Assembly: GCA_026075535.2 (NCBI GenBank)
Contig: AP026546.1
Location: 3,224,001-3,288,000, forward strand
Reading direction: 5' to 3'
DNA: 64,000 nt
DNA from: Tricholoma matsutake
Lineage: Eukaryota; Basidiomycota; Agaricomycetes; Agaricales; Tricholomataceae
Part shown: in pieces, positions 42,099 through 52,841 of the stretch
How positions within the stretch are numbered: position 1 is the stretch's first letter
How the letters are laid out: each line of letters starts with the position of its first letter
Made by a program: the position numbers and the translations under genes
Notes under the pieces: generated by a model
Database searches by the model: none
Seen by the model: only the letters and a program-made list of their open reading frames with translations
What the model was told of the DNA's origin: nothing

Positions 42099-43589
42099 TT
42101 ATTTGTCTTCGTCGAGGTCAGGAATGCCCTTGTCGATGTCTCCGTCGACATCCGATGTTGTTCGAAGTTGTTCAAGCCAACAATCGTTGATATCAAAGAA
42201 GTTTGGAGGAAGGGGAATCGATTTCCATGCTAGATAGGGTAGAATTTGGAAAGCTGCTACTGGTCGATGAAGAACTGATCCATCAAGCTCGCAAAGAATA
42301 TAAGCGCCACCATAGTTTCTTGCGGTGACTATGAGTGGGCCGAGATATCGAGCTTGCATTTTTCGATTAAGAGCCTTTTTGATCTGTGTGTTTTGCATGA
42401 GTATGAGGTCACCTTTTTCAAAATGGTAGTCTCGAATCGTTCGCTTGTGAACTTCTTCGAAGCGTTTTGCAGCTTCTCGTCGAGCGGTGTAGACTCTAGA
42501 GTAGAGTACCTTGAGATTGGTCAAGCATTTCTGGAGTGCGATAGCATGTCGGGCGATGAGATCGGTGGAGGAGAGTATCAAATTGGGTGGTGGTTGTAGA
42601 TATGTCGCTTCTGAAATGTTGAGAGGGATGAGTGGATGAGAACCTGTGATCGCAAAATAGGGCGAACAGCCCATTCGTTTTCGAACTGTTACCCGTTCTG
42701 CCCAAAAGACCGAGTAGGTCCCAACCAACCATCGAGTTTGATCACCATCGACGGCCTTGTAGAGCGATTGTCGTACATCGAAGTGGGCTCGTTCGATGAG
42801 GCCATTGGCATGAGAATTGTACCCACTTATCCAAATATGATTGATATGATATCGCTTCAACAAATACTCGAGAGCAGAAAGGAATGCTGTGCCATTGTCA
42901 GTAACGATCTCATAAAGCGAGCCCCAACAACAAATGATTTCTTCGAAGATCCAATCGCCGATGGTCTTTGCTGTTTCGTTGCGAAGCATCCTGAACTCCA
43001 GCCAGTACAATATTGAACATCGACCTTGTACTATATAGCGATATCCACCGGAAGGCGGCATGTGCATTGTGTCGATATAGACTTTTCCGAATAGAGGAGT
43101 GGGTGTGGCGACAATTGGTGGAATAAGAAGATTTCGTGTTTGTCGCAACTGACAGTAGTGGCACATTCAGATGTACCATGCGATATCGGCTTTTAGGCTG
43201 GGCCACCAGAATCGTAGTGCAACATGAGACTTCGTGGCGAAGATCATTTTGTGGCCGATATGGTCGTGCGACGACCGGATAATATCAATGCGACGCTCTG
43301 GAATCACGACGATCTTGTGTTCACCGTGACGATCTTTTTGCCATAGTTTGCCAGAATCTATGAAGAACTCGGTGCAATATCGCATGAAGGTAGCGTACTC
43401 TGTGTCTGATAGATGTGGAGGTCGCACCATATCGTCTAACCATTTATGAACGAGCAGTAATCGTTCGTTGTCTTTCTTTGCTTTGTCCGATCTAGGTATG
43501 TCTTCATATGAAACGTCCTCCCCCTTACTGAAATCCGAAGCTTGGGTGAAAGTGGGATAAGTCGTGTGAGAGGGGAATGGTCGAATCAA
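42099..43589 (-). pseudogene. Gy4 integrase
   Basis: The N-terminal part (43589-43167) holds the HHCC finger region (SSHDHIGHKMIF, then MCHYCQLRQ across a stop at about 43167). The core (43166-42550) has KVYIDTMHMPPSGGYRYIVQG with the first Asp, EIVTDNGTAFLSALEYLLKRY with the second, and NGLIERAHFDVRQSLY with the Glu; all three catalytic residues are present. The C-terminal part continues to 42099 (ILMQNTQIKKALNRKMQARYLGP, ILCELDGSVLHRPVAAFQILPY) without a chromodomain. Apart from the single stop this is the best-kept part of Gy4 pol. Confidence 0.92.
43516..43534 (-). other. Internal (central) copy of the Gy4 polypurine tract
   Basis: ATTTCAGTAAGGGGGAGGA on the minus strand, identical over 19 bases to the 3' polypurine tract and ending at the same base that abuts the LTR there. 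It lies in the integrase N-terminal coding region, encoding DFSKGED. This is the relative position of the central polypurine tract of lentiviruses and Ty1. Confidence 0.7.
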
Positions 43590-43774
43590 GATTGGGTTGA
43601 TTTGGTGAATGAAACCATGTAGTTTGTCGATCCAGTCACCGAATTCTTCTTCTACTTTGACATCATCGTCTTCGGTTTGTCGAGGACATCACGAAAGACC
43701 GTCCGGTCCATGGTGCATACCTGCAACATGAACTAGGGTGAAGTGAAACATTAGAATGGAGACTATCCATCGGT

Positions 43775-45287
43775 TTATGCTAGCGCTAGGCGCGATATCA
43801 GGATTGAGAGCATGCCTTTAATATACCTTGCATCGACCTCGACGATAAGGTTTCGTACCCCTATCAAGTATAAACGAAGTGCCCCAAGGGCTCGATATAG
43901 ACCATAAAGCTTGAGTTTTGGTTGCGAAAACCGCGATTCGCGGTTGTTGAGCATGATCGAGCCAAATCGACTGTAATATTGCTTTCGAGGGTTATCACGG
44001 TCGCATTGCGTTAGGAAATAGCCAATGGCGATGCTCGATGTGTTGACTGCGGGGATTACTGGGGCGTTCAAGGTATAGTCGATGGCTCAAATCGCTGGTG
44101 AGTTTAGGAGCGCATGCTTGAGATCTTCTTGCACTGCTACCTGAGATGGGCCAAATTCGAAGGGCACATCTTTTCAAGTAAGATTGATTAGCGGAGCTGC
44201 TCGATGTGCGAAACTCTGGATGAAAATTTGACAAACTCCAATCGTTCCCAAGAACGCCTTAACTTCTGTGAGCATATGACACGGACCCCATTTCTGGATC
44301 TTATCGATACACGTCGGGTCAGCCATTCAGCCTTGAATATTGCATCAATGACCTAAAATGATTATCTTGGGGACACAAGCAAATAATTTCGGTCCAGAGA
44401 ACGTCCCACCACAATACTTCATGCACTGGACGATGCGATTTAGGTTCTCGAAATGCTCCCACATGAATCGTCAAATGCCTGAGTTGTCAATGATTGTTTC
44501 ATAAGACCCACCAATCGTTCAATATTCCAATTTCGCACCCTTCACCAGTGTGTCGTCGATATAAGGGATCGTGATGTGAGGGACCTCAGGTTGTAGGATG
44601 AAAGTTACATCATCGTGTAGGATCGGAACCAAGTTCATCCAACCCATTGGTAGGGTGACGATTCAAAGTGCACCGAATGGTGTCTGGAAAGTCGTTAGAT
44701 CTCAAGAGGATTCAGATACAAAGCCTTTTGTCAAATGCAACATATAAATGCAACATTCCACCACAAGCGCGTCCTCCAAACTGTTCGGCTAAATCCTCGG
44801 GGATTGGGACGATGCCTGAGTGCTGAATCGTAACTTGGTTTAGCAGCTCAAGGCTGTGGACTATTCGGAGCGATTTTGTGTCTTTCTTCGCAATGCAAAA
44901 CCATTGCGATCGGTATGACGAGTTCAACGACTCGTGGACTCCTGCTTCGATCTTCTTTTTCAGCATCTCGCAAATTTGTTCTTACAAACCAGGCAGTATG
45001 GGGATATTGCATTTGACCCAAGGGGTATGTGGGATGACTGGGAACTCAATAGGGGGGGAGAAATCGGGTCGAAACCTTCCTTGTTTGTTTTCGGTCCATG
45101 CGAACCCTGCTTGCTGGTTTCGAATGAAGTCATGCATGAGGTCTCATTCTTGAGGCCATAAGAAATCTCCTGGATGATTTCGATCGATGATGTTTTTGCG
45201 TTCGAGGTTATATCAAGGAGTTGGTTTGAATATCGGAGGATGGGGATTTAGTGGAGGCATGTCTTGGAGGGGATTGCCCTCGATGCG
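43775..45287 (-). pseudogene. Gy4 reverse transcriptase and RNase H (heavily broken)
   Basis: RT from about 45000: VHESLNSSYRSQWFCIAKKD, SLRIVHSLELLNQVT, then after stops FQTPFGALRIVTLPMGWMN, with an intact YIDD at about 44552-44563, and RFMWEHFENLNRIVQ. RNase H (44071-43775): GYFLTQCDRDNPRKQYYSRFGS, RFSQPKLKLYGLY, IVEVDARYIKGM. The RT region across about 44430-44480 is uninterrupted and gives the ancestral sequence against which the TIR13 insertion in Gy3 can be read. Confidence 0.85.
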
Positions 45288-45717
45288 TCAAATAATTCTA
45301 AAATGATTGGGTAGTCCGGCCACGATTGGATGGACCTTCTGTGCGACTGGTTTATACTTTTTCTTCATCGATAAATAACTAGACTGTGGATTGTCAGAAA
45401 TAACTGAGGAAGGGGAAACTGACGATGAAGAAGGTCGCATAGGTATAAACACCATTGAGGTGTTTCGAGGAACGTGGAACTCATCACACGCAGATAAATA
45501 TAAGTCAGAAAGCGTCGCAGATAATTCTTCGGAGGAGTCAATTTCGGGGATATTTGCAGTGCGCTCGATAAATATAGAGGAGTTAGAAGAGTCGAACGAG
45601 ATGATGAAAGCGCACTGTTCCGAAATTTCATTCTCTAACGCTGAAAATCCTCTCGAACTACTTTTCGACGACGGTGCGATTGAGGTATCGAGGGAATTGT
45701 AGCGGTCCAAGTTGAGT
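45288..45717 (-). pseudogene. Gy4 pol N-terminal linker in the -1 frame relative to gag-protease
   Basis: The frame opens after a stop at about 45718 and overlaps the end of the gag-protease frame (45635) by about 80 bases. It ends with KKYKPVAQKVHPIVAGLPN, the segment that in this lineage directly precedes RT. The relation suggests -1 frameshifting between protease and RT. Serine-rich and otherwise unremarkable; a stop at 45288 breaks the link to RT. Confidence 0.7.
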
Positions 45718-48172
45718 TAGGATCGCATATCGTGATGGTTTGCGCTTCATTCCGATGGTTCCTAATGATGCTTTCCATCAAGATGTCGAAAGGTCGTCCA
45801 AGTAGAATATTGTATGCCGGGTCCCAAATAATATGTATCTGCATGTATAGGGTGATTCCACCGAGATCGCAGGGTATGTTGCGTGCTAAACTGAGTGTTT
45901 CATCCACAGTCCCGTTAGCAGACTGCATCGGAAGCCTAATCAAGGAGTCGTATGCTAGACTGAGTTCATGGCAAACATCTTCGGCCATCGATATAATCGA
46001 GGAACCAGGATCGATGACGCTTTCTACCTGGTTGTTACCATGGACGTCCATAATAACTGATCTAATCAATGAAGTTTCTTTAGCGATGACGAAAGGCTGA
46101 GGGATTTCACCGGGTCGGAGACTGCTAATATAAGTCTCGTACAGGTCAGGCACGATGATCACGTCGGGACTAAACATGTTTGTTGCATTGTTTCCAGATT
46201 GTGGGACTTGTTTTGGTGTGACCTGTTCTCTCCATTTTGTTCGAACCTCTGGTGAAAGCGAGAGTAGTTCTTTGGATGTCAGCATGATGATTGGCATCTT
46301 CATCGAGCGTGCAAATATATCGTGCGCGATTTTCTCGTTCTGTACCAGTGCCTGTGTCGCATACAATGGTCCATCTTTTTCCTTACCCTTTGATGCGCCA
46401 GTGAAGTTCCTTTCGTGTGGTGGCAAATAGGTGTTCTCCCTGACCGACGCATATGGGTGTACCGAGGTTTGTGTTGGGGGTATGGTGGTCGATGGCGAAG
46501 TGGTCGATGTCGATGTTGGAGCGGTAGTTGAAGTCAAAGGGTTGACCATTGTCGATGAAGATGTTGAGGGTGGTGGGACTGTACCAGTAGATGTTGACGA
46601 TGCAGGGATGGGAGTTGTCGTGGCTGGAACCGAATTTTGAACCTCTTTGTTCAGACGCGAAAATGGTCGACCACTTCGAAGTGCAAATATTTCGCGCTCG
46701 AGAGCCACTATTCTATCTTCGGAGTCAGCTGTCAATGTCAAGTTATGATAAATGCCTTTCGTCTCCAATCCCGATATAGAAATGGCATCGGACTCTGTTA
46801 TCGAAGTGATTGCAGCCGAGGTTGAACTAGTCAAAGTCAAAGGTGCCGATGGTGCGATGCTGAATAAAAGTGTTGCTGCTGGGGTTGTGTCTGGGTTGCG
46901 TTTCCACCATTCATCGATGTGTTCCTTGATAAACCTGCCAGGGATTCCTTAAGGGGTGAATTGTCCGTTAGGAAGTACGATCTTTCCTTCCGTGTTTTGC
47001 TTACACTTCCCTTTGTTCAGGTACAACTGACAAACCATACAGTCAGGGATAAAATGTCTGGATAAACCACAAAATATGCAAAGGAGTGCGTCGATATGTG
47101 CCTGTCTGTCTGCTGAATTAGTGCGAGGATTTTTAGTACCTGCAATATGCATAGCGATGGTGCTAGCAAATCATTCGAACATCGCGTTTAGATCTTCGGT
47201 TTTGATCGTAATAGTTCCAGGTGATGAGGTGCCCATAATTCCGACGTTCGATGTCGAGTGCGATGAAGAGGTCAATTGGTGGATTACTGAGTTCGATGTG
47301 TTGGAGCCTGCTAGAACGAATTTTGCCACATCGTGAATGTCATTGAGTGGATATGGATTGTCGGGATAATGGTCAGGGAATTTGAGTTCAAGTCATCGAG
47401 CAATTCGAGTCCATAAGCCGGGTTGGAATCCTCAAACATAAGCTCTGCTTTGCTCGGCTTCTGAGATCCTATTCTTTGCTCGCAAAAAGTGAGTAATGTT
47501 GTAGAACGCGCGATAATACATTCCTAGATTGCTTGTGTGGAATATCCCAATGCATAGCTGTTCTCCCACTAATTTGTCCATGTCTGATATGCTCCACTTG
47601 CAATCATCTTCCGAGCCAGGATAGAGTTTGTGTACTGCTGTTCTAAATTTGTTGAATGATGTGCCGGGTTGATACTCTGGAAGTGATTCCCAGAGTTCTG
47701 ATGAGTCGATGTCGAGGTAGCGACAAGCATGTTTCTTCATGAGATTCAATTCAGTAACGCCGCAGGTCGGGAATAATAGTTCAAGCTCTTTGAAGTATTG
47801 TCGAAGCTCTCGAGGCTGAGTCGGGTCGAATTTCGGAGCGGTCAAGTGCCCCCAAGCTGGCATCGCAGTTTGGGTAGTCATGAATGTGATGACTCTAGGG
47901 GTAGGGGTTAAGACTTGTGTAATAGATGGTAGAGGTGTCGAAGTTGTTGGAAGGATAAATGAAGAGGTCGATGATGATGATGAAGAAGTAGATGATGATG
48001 TGGAAGGCGATGATATAGGTGAAGGAAATAGTCTATGATGAGTAGATTCTGCTTCGGAAACTGGAATTAGAATATCTCCCGATTGTTTGAGAGATTCGAA
48101 GGCGTGGCGAGTATCGATGCGAAGGGTTCTCACTTGTGTTGGCCTAAGCCAAGGAAGTCGAGGTTGGTCCAA
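45635..48172 (-). pseudogene. Gy4 gag-protease
   Basis: One frame from 48172 to 45635, interrupted by three stops (about 47430, 47155 and 46946). Gag: a Ser-rich N-terminus, then the capsid region (WGHLTAPKFDPTQPRELRQY, ELELLFPTCGVTELNLMKKH), then a zinc knuckle with the spacing C-x2-C-x4-H-x4-C, CIFCGLSRHFIPDC, near 47060-47105. A Thr/Ser/Pro linker precedes the protease, with ESVIDPGSSIISM at about 45990-46020 (D-P-G in place of the usual D-S/T-G) and YNILLGRPFDIL near 45795. Gag and protease are therefore fused in frame, unlike Gy1 and Gy2. Confidence 0.88.
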
Positions 48173-48197
48173 CGATGAAATGATTCAGACACCCTCG

Positions 48198-48209
48198 TGG
48201 TGGGCTCCA
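48198..48209 (-). other. Gy4 primer-binding site (TGGAGCCCACCA)
   Basis: Four bases inside the 5' LTR on the minus strand; identical to the Gy3 site at 12587-12598. Confidence 0.75.
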
Positions 48210-48213
48210 AAAA

Positions 48214-49389
48214 TGATGATGCTCAACCTGGGAAAACCACCAGAACTGCCGATGAGGCAATCGATGATGTTTGCAATGAGTCAGAGGAGGGTTGCGAGAT
48301 GTTCCGAAAGTTCGTGGTCAAACCTCTGAGAAGGTTACTAGTTAACACTAGTCGTGAAGGTAGTGTTATGAGAGACAAAGGCGTTTGTCGTGGTCCGATC
48401 AAGTATCGATCGATATCGAGGGCGATCAACAAGATTGACGGCAAACAAGTTTTATCGTCGATGGTCGATATGTGAATTATGGGGACCTTTCGATAGGTCG
48501 ATGGTATATGAAGGGTGCAGCAAACTGCTATAAAGTGTTGGAAGGGTTGCTAGAACTAATGATGAGAGGATCGAGGGAGGATCGAGGATGCGACGATTGC
48601 AGAGGTTTCTCATCGATCGAAAAAACCTGCAGAGACTTAGATTGTTTTAGAAAGTTGATCAGATGCTTAGAACTGTATACGAGACGATATGTGAAGACGC
48701 TTTCTTCTTATTTTCAAGTAGATACTACAGAGTTTTATATGTTTTAAAGAAACTTCCTAAAATGGAATGAGAAACATGTGTAGAACATGAGGCAAAAGAT
48801 ATGAGTTAAGGCACAAGGCCATAAAGGAGACTGGAATCCAAACAAGAAAGATATATATATCATATGATGAAAGAGTAATAAAAGGAAAGAACTAAAAGAG
48901 ACTGTCCTTTGTGTATAAACTGCGCTAAGTCTCACAATAATGCGTCCAGCGGGTTCTGTGCGTGATAGGGACTTGGAACGAGGCTGACCTATGATCAGCA
49001 GGTTTGAGCACGAGTTGGAATACGTCCTAGTGCATGGTCTTCCACCATTTAGATAACGAAGCCGGCACCTGATGTTGCTCATAGTTTCTCAATATCGATC
49101 AATGACACTCGACGATGCTCGATCGCAGTTGCAGCTTGTTCAAAGTTGGTCAGGGATGTTTGATGGTTGTGTAGGGGAATCTTAGTGACTTTTGGGGTAG
49201 TCCTAAGGTTGTGCGATGTGGGCTTTTGATATGATCAATGTCGCTGGTGATGTTTCGACGCAGTCGATATGATATCACGATTGATAGAGTGGGTCGCGCT
49301 GCATCTGGGATGTCATAGGAGTTAGCCAACATGATTAGAATGATGCTAAAGTGGTGAATCGGTCCTTGAGCCGAGGAGATGACCTATCA
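48214..49389 (-). repeat. Gy4 5' LTR (right in window)
   Basis: 1176-bp direct repeat with 39083-40248; Co2 integrase continues at 49390. Confidence 0.95.
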
Positions 49390-51618
49390 GCATACATTTT
49401 CATCCAGAACAGAAACAACCCAAAAATCTACAAACATTCGATTGAATGTGTACTCATTGGCTATGAGCTCAAATCAAAAGTGTATTGTTGTTACAATCAG
49501 AAAACTGGCAAGGTATATAGCTCATACCATGTCAGGTTTGTTGAAAGCCATAACGGCCATGTACTGTTGCCTGCACTGCACGATGAACCAGGTCAAACAG
49601 AAGAGACTCCTCCGTTGACTTTCACCCCTGTTGACATCCATGATGATGACATCACTGTACCCAATACAGGACCTGTTGATGACTTACCCATAGATGAGCC
49701 TGTTGCAACAGACACTCCTGAGCCAGGACCCTCAGAACCATGCAGATCCACCAGAGTGCCAATTCCTACTAATAAACATCCAAATGGAGACACAGCCACT
49801 ACCAGACTAGGTCGAGCTATCCATGATTCACAAGAATCCACAGAGCATATAAAGGAGCAATGTATGGAACAGAAGCAAATCTTGGAAGGGCTCCATGATG
49901 TCATCACGCCTACACCTGTCGATCATGATCGAGCCGATCAGCAATTGATCGAAGACCCTACACTTGGTGATCAGGCACATCAATTACACACATTGATCTC
50001 AGAGATGTCTGATATAGATCCCGGATCACTACAATTCGAAGATGACCTGCGTACCTGGGAGGAAGCCCAGAACTTGGCAGATTCTGAGTGCTGGGAGGAA
50101 GGCTATCACAAGGAACTCAAGTCCCTAAAAGACATGCAAGTCTACAAATTAGTTCCAAGAGTCAACGTACCACAGGGGCACTGCATATGTAAGGGTCGCC
50201 CAGTCTTCCACATCAAATGAAATGAGGATGGCACTCCAGTGCATTGGAAGGTACACCTTGTTTTCAAAGAGTTTGAACAGATTTACAGCAAAGATTACAC
50301 AAAAACTACCTCACCTACTGCACACATGGAATCTTGGTGGATTCTCCTGCACATTGCTGCCTCGCTTGGCTGGGATGCACAACAAATTGATGTCAAAACC
50401 GCATTTTTCTATGGACTCTTACTGGCTGATGAGATTCAGTATATGGAACAACCAACTGGTTTTGTAGAAGTTGGGAAAGAAGATTGGGTATGGGAGTTAC
50501 AGCAAGGACTTTACGGTATGAAACAGAGTGGATGCATCTGGAATCAAACACTGAATGCACAGATGATTTCTTGGGGTTTTACAAGACTCTCATGTGAATC
50601 ATGCATCTACTATCATAAGGCTAACACTGGAACTGTCGTAGCAGCAGTCCATGTTGATGACTACCTGTCCATTGCTAGTCGGAAAGAGGAGAATGAACAG
50701 TTCAAAGACCAAATGTGCAAAGTCTGGACAATTTCAGATCTGGGAACAGCACGGTTTGTCATTGGTATTGCAATCACTTGGGACAGGATACATCGAACTG
50801 TCGCTTTATCACAAATGGCATTAATTGACAAAATTGTGTCCCAGTTTGGTCAATCCGATGCACATCCCCTATCTGCACCAATGGAACTGGGACAGAAACT
50901 TCACTGCATTGACCGCGCCGCACTCCCTGTTGATGAACAAGCCAAATTATCAAACTTACCCTATCATTCCTTGGTTGGGTGCCTATTATACCTGGCCATC
51001 TCAATGCATCTGGATATCTCATTCACCGTCCAACAACTTTCACAATTTTTGGACTCTTATTCCTTTGAACATTGGTGCGCTGCTCTATGTCTTGTTCACT
51101 ACCTTAAAGGAACAGGGGACCTTAAACTCTACCTGGGTGGAGACAACCCTATCTCGTTATTGGCTCATACAGATTCTGACTGGGCTAGTTGCCTCAATAC
51201 TAGGTGCAGTGTTGGTGGCTACATATGTTCACTTGGGTCTGGAGCTGTTTCATGAACTGCTCGCAAACAAAAAATGGTTGCAGCATCATCATGTGAAGCT
51301 GAGTACGTTGCAGCTTTTGAGACTGCAAAAGAGTGTGTTTGGATTCATACATTGCTTACCACTATCGGTCATCCACCAGACATGCCAACCCCAATGTTAT
51401 GTGACAACACTGCCTCAATTAGCCTGTCAGAGGATCCTCTCCTCCACTCCAGAGTTAAACATGTCGACATTAAATTTCACTTCCTTTGTGAACGTGTTCA
51501 ATCTAAGGAACTCACTGTATCCTACATCAATACCAAGGACAATATCGCTGACATTTTCACCAAGGCTCTCAATGTCAAACAATTTGTGCACTTATGTGAC
51601 TTCTTGGGTCTCCAATAA
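49390..51618 (+). pseudogene. Co2 integrase C-terminus, reverse transcriptase and RNase H
   Basis: The integrase tail (YIFIQNRNNPKIYKHSIECV, KVYSSYHVRFVESHNG) is followed by an acidic linker and the RVT_2-type RT from about 50090: WEEGYHKELKSLKDMQVYKLV, IDVKTAFFYGLL, LYGMKQSGCIWNQTLN, active site HVDDYLS near 50650-50670. RNase H ends the protein: DSDWASCLNTRCSVGGYI, then KMVAASSCEAEYVAAFE, and ADIFTKAL near 51550. Stops at 50218 (CGA to TGA possible) and about 51253 (TGG to TGA possible) break it. The stop of the last frame lies at 51616-51618, followed by the polypurine tract. Confidence 0.93.
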
Positions 51619-51664
51619 CATGTGCCGATTCCATGCGAGGAGGAGTATTCATGGTGAGGAGGAG

Positions 51665-51945
51665 TGTTGAGATCTACACCGTGAATGTGCCCTTTGATGC
51701 AGCATGCTAATTATAGCACACAAAAGGATGCATGTTTCCCCTTGTCTGTATCCCTCTCTAATAGTCCCTTCATCATATTTTCTATTGTCATACTCATAGT
51801 ATATATATTCGACTAGATAGACATAGACACCTCAGTCCGTTATACACAGACTGAGGTGAGTAGATTTGCTAGCGCTCACTTTGATCAGATCACTTACTGT
51901 ACTATTTATAGTTTATTCATGTATTATCTAGGCTGGATTTCTATA
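51665..51945 (+). repeat. Co2 3' LTR
   Basis: 281-bp LTR, TGTTGAGATC...TTTCTATA, with the CACCTCAGTC hairpin at 51828-51858, followed by the target duplication ATTCA. Confidence 0.94.
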
Positions 51946-52430
51946 ATTCAAAGGGAGAAATGTTGGAGGCGATGAAAGCATAAGCAAGGAGGGAATTGGC
52001 TTTCCAGTTAGCGAGAGCTTGTGGTTCAGTGGATGTGGGCAAAGTGATATCACCAGTTACATATTCATAGAGGGCATTCAAGGAAAGGGCAATAGTGATT
52101 TCCTCACACCCTTCTTTGTAGTTAGATTTGAGCTTGTCAAGTTTCTCCCTGGAATATTGAACAGATAATTTTTGATGAGGGAAATGGATGGCAGGCTGGT
52201 TTCAGCAGTCATAGTGAAAATACTTGTGAAAGGAGTAGTAGGGGAGTGGCAAATGGAAGGTGTTTGAAAGACAAAGGGGGGGGGGGGGGGGGAATAATGT
52301 GTTGGGAGTTCCAGTTCCATTAATTTGTGATCCGAGATCTAGTGATCGGGCAGACCAATCAAAAAAAATGATGTAGGTAAGCATTGGGTGGCTAGGAGAT
52401 TTTCTACCATCATTTAAGTGTGATGGGAGT
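51946..52430 (-). pseudogene. Co1: 5' part of gag and leader
   Basis: Read from right to left, the leader carries a run of about 17 G on the plus strand (52277-52293). The start of Copia gag follows (SLNALYEYVTGD, LANWKANSLLAYAFIAS), broken at 51946 by Co2 and continued at 35535. Alignment with Co2 gag gives the frame. Confidence 0.85.
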
Positions 52431-52441
52431 GGCCCATAACC
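52431..52441 (-). other. Co1 primer-binding site, initiator-tRNA anticodon-arm type
   Basis: GGTTATGGGCC on the minus strand abuts the Co1 5' LTR. It differs from the Co2 site by one base and is likewise complementary to the anticodon arm of initiator tRNA-Met. Confidence 0.7.
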
Positions 52442-52744
52442 TGTAGAAAATCAACCTAGAGTAAACTCAGTCCTTGTATAAGTGACTATATTTAACGAGA
52501 CTGTACCTAGAATACACAAGAGTAAACTAAGGTACAGGAAGCAATCTGTAACTTGGAATGTGGGTTAATGCTCACCTCAGTCCTTGTATAAGTGACTGAG
52601 GTGATTGGGTATCTATCTACCTGTATATATACGTTCAGTCAAACAAAGAGATAGGTATCTATGAGTCGCACATCAAAGGGATGTGCTAAAAATAGAGTGC
52701 GCATCAAACGTGCTGATTGTGCGATCACGTTGTGAATCTCAACA
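52442..52744 (-). repeat. Co1 5' LTR
   Basis: 303 bp; on the minus strand it starts TGTTGAGATTCACAACG and ends GATTTTCTACA next to the primer site. It contains the hairpin CACCTCAGTC...GACTGAGGTG (52573-52603) and a TATATATA at about 52622. The partner LTR was lost to the left. It marks the right edge of the transposon heap. Confidence 0.8.
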
Positions 52745-52841
52745 AGGTGAGGCTACAAACATACTTAGGTAACTGAAAAGTGTGACAGCAAGTGACGGCA
52801 CCTAGGAATCCAAGTTATTACGATAGAGTCGCATCATCACT

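Larger units (their letters stand above)
39083..49389 (-). mobile_element. Gy4: 10.3-kb Ty3/Gypsy element with an antisense accessory gene and a second polypurine tract
   Basis: LTRs of 1166 bp (39083-40248) and 1176 bp (48214-49389) begin TGATGATGCTCAACC and end ACCTATCA on the plus strand. The 4-bp duplication GCAT (39079-39082 and 49390-49393) flanks it; with AGCAT the duplication would be 5 bp and the LTR would end in C. On the minus strand: primer site, gag, protease, RT, RNase H, integrase, then a non-coding gap, then a plus-strand four-exon gene before the 3' LTR. Large for a Gypsy element. Pol carries many stops. Same lineage as Gy3. Confidence 0.93.
35536..51945 (+). mobile_element. 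Co2: Ty1/Copia LTR retrotransposon, split by a Harbinger-like element and by Gy4
   Basis: LTRs 35536-35868 and 51665-51945 start TGTTGAGATCTACACC and end GGATTTCTATA. The flanks carry a perfect 5-bp duplication, ATTCA (35531-35535 and 51946-51950), inside Co1 gag. Domain order is gag, protease, GAG-pre-integrase, integrase, RT, RNase H, which is the Copia order. Without its two passengers it is about 5.4 kb, the normal Copia size. A half-tRNA-type primer site and a polypurine tract (GGTGAGGAGGAG, ending 51664) are present. Confidence 0.95.
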
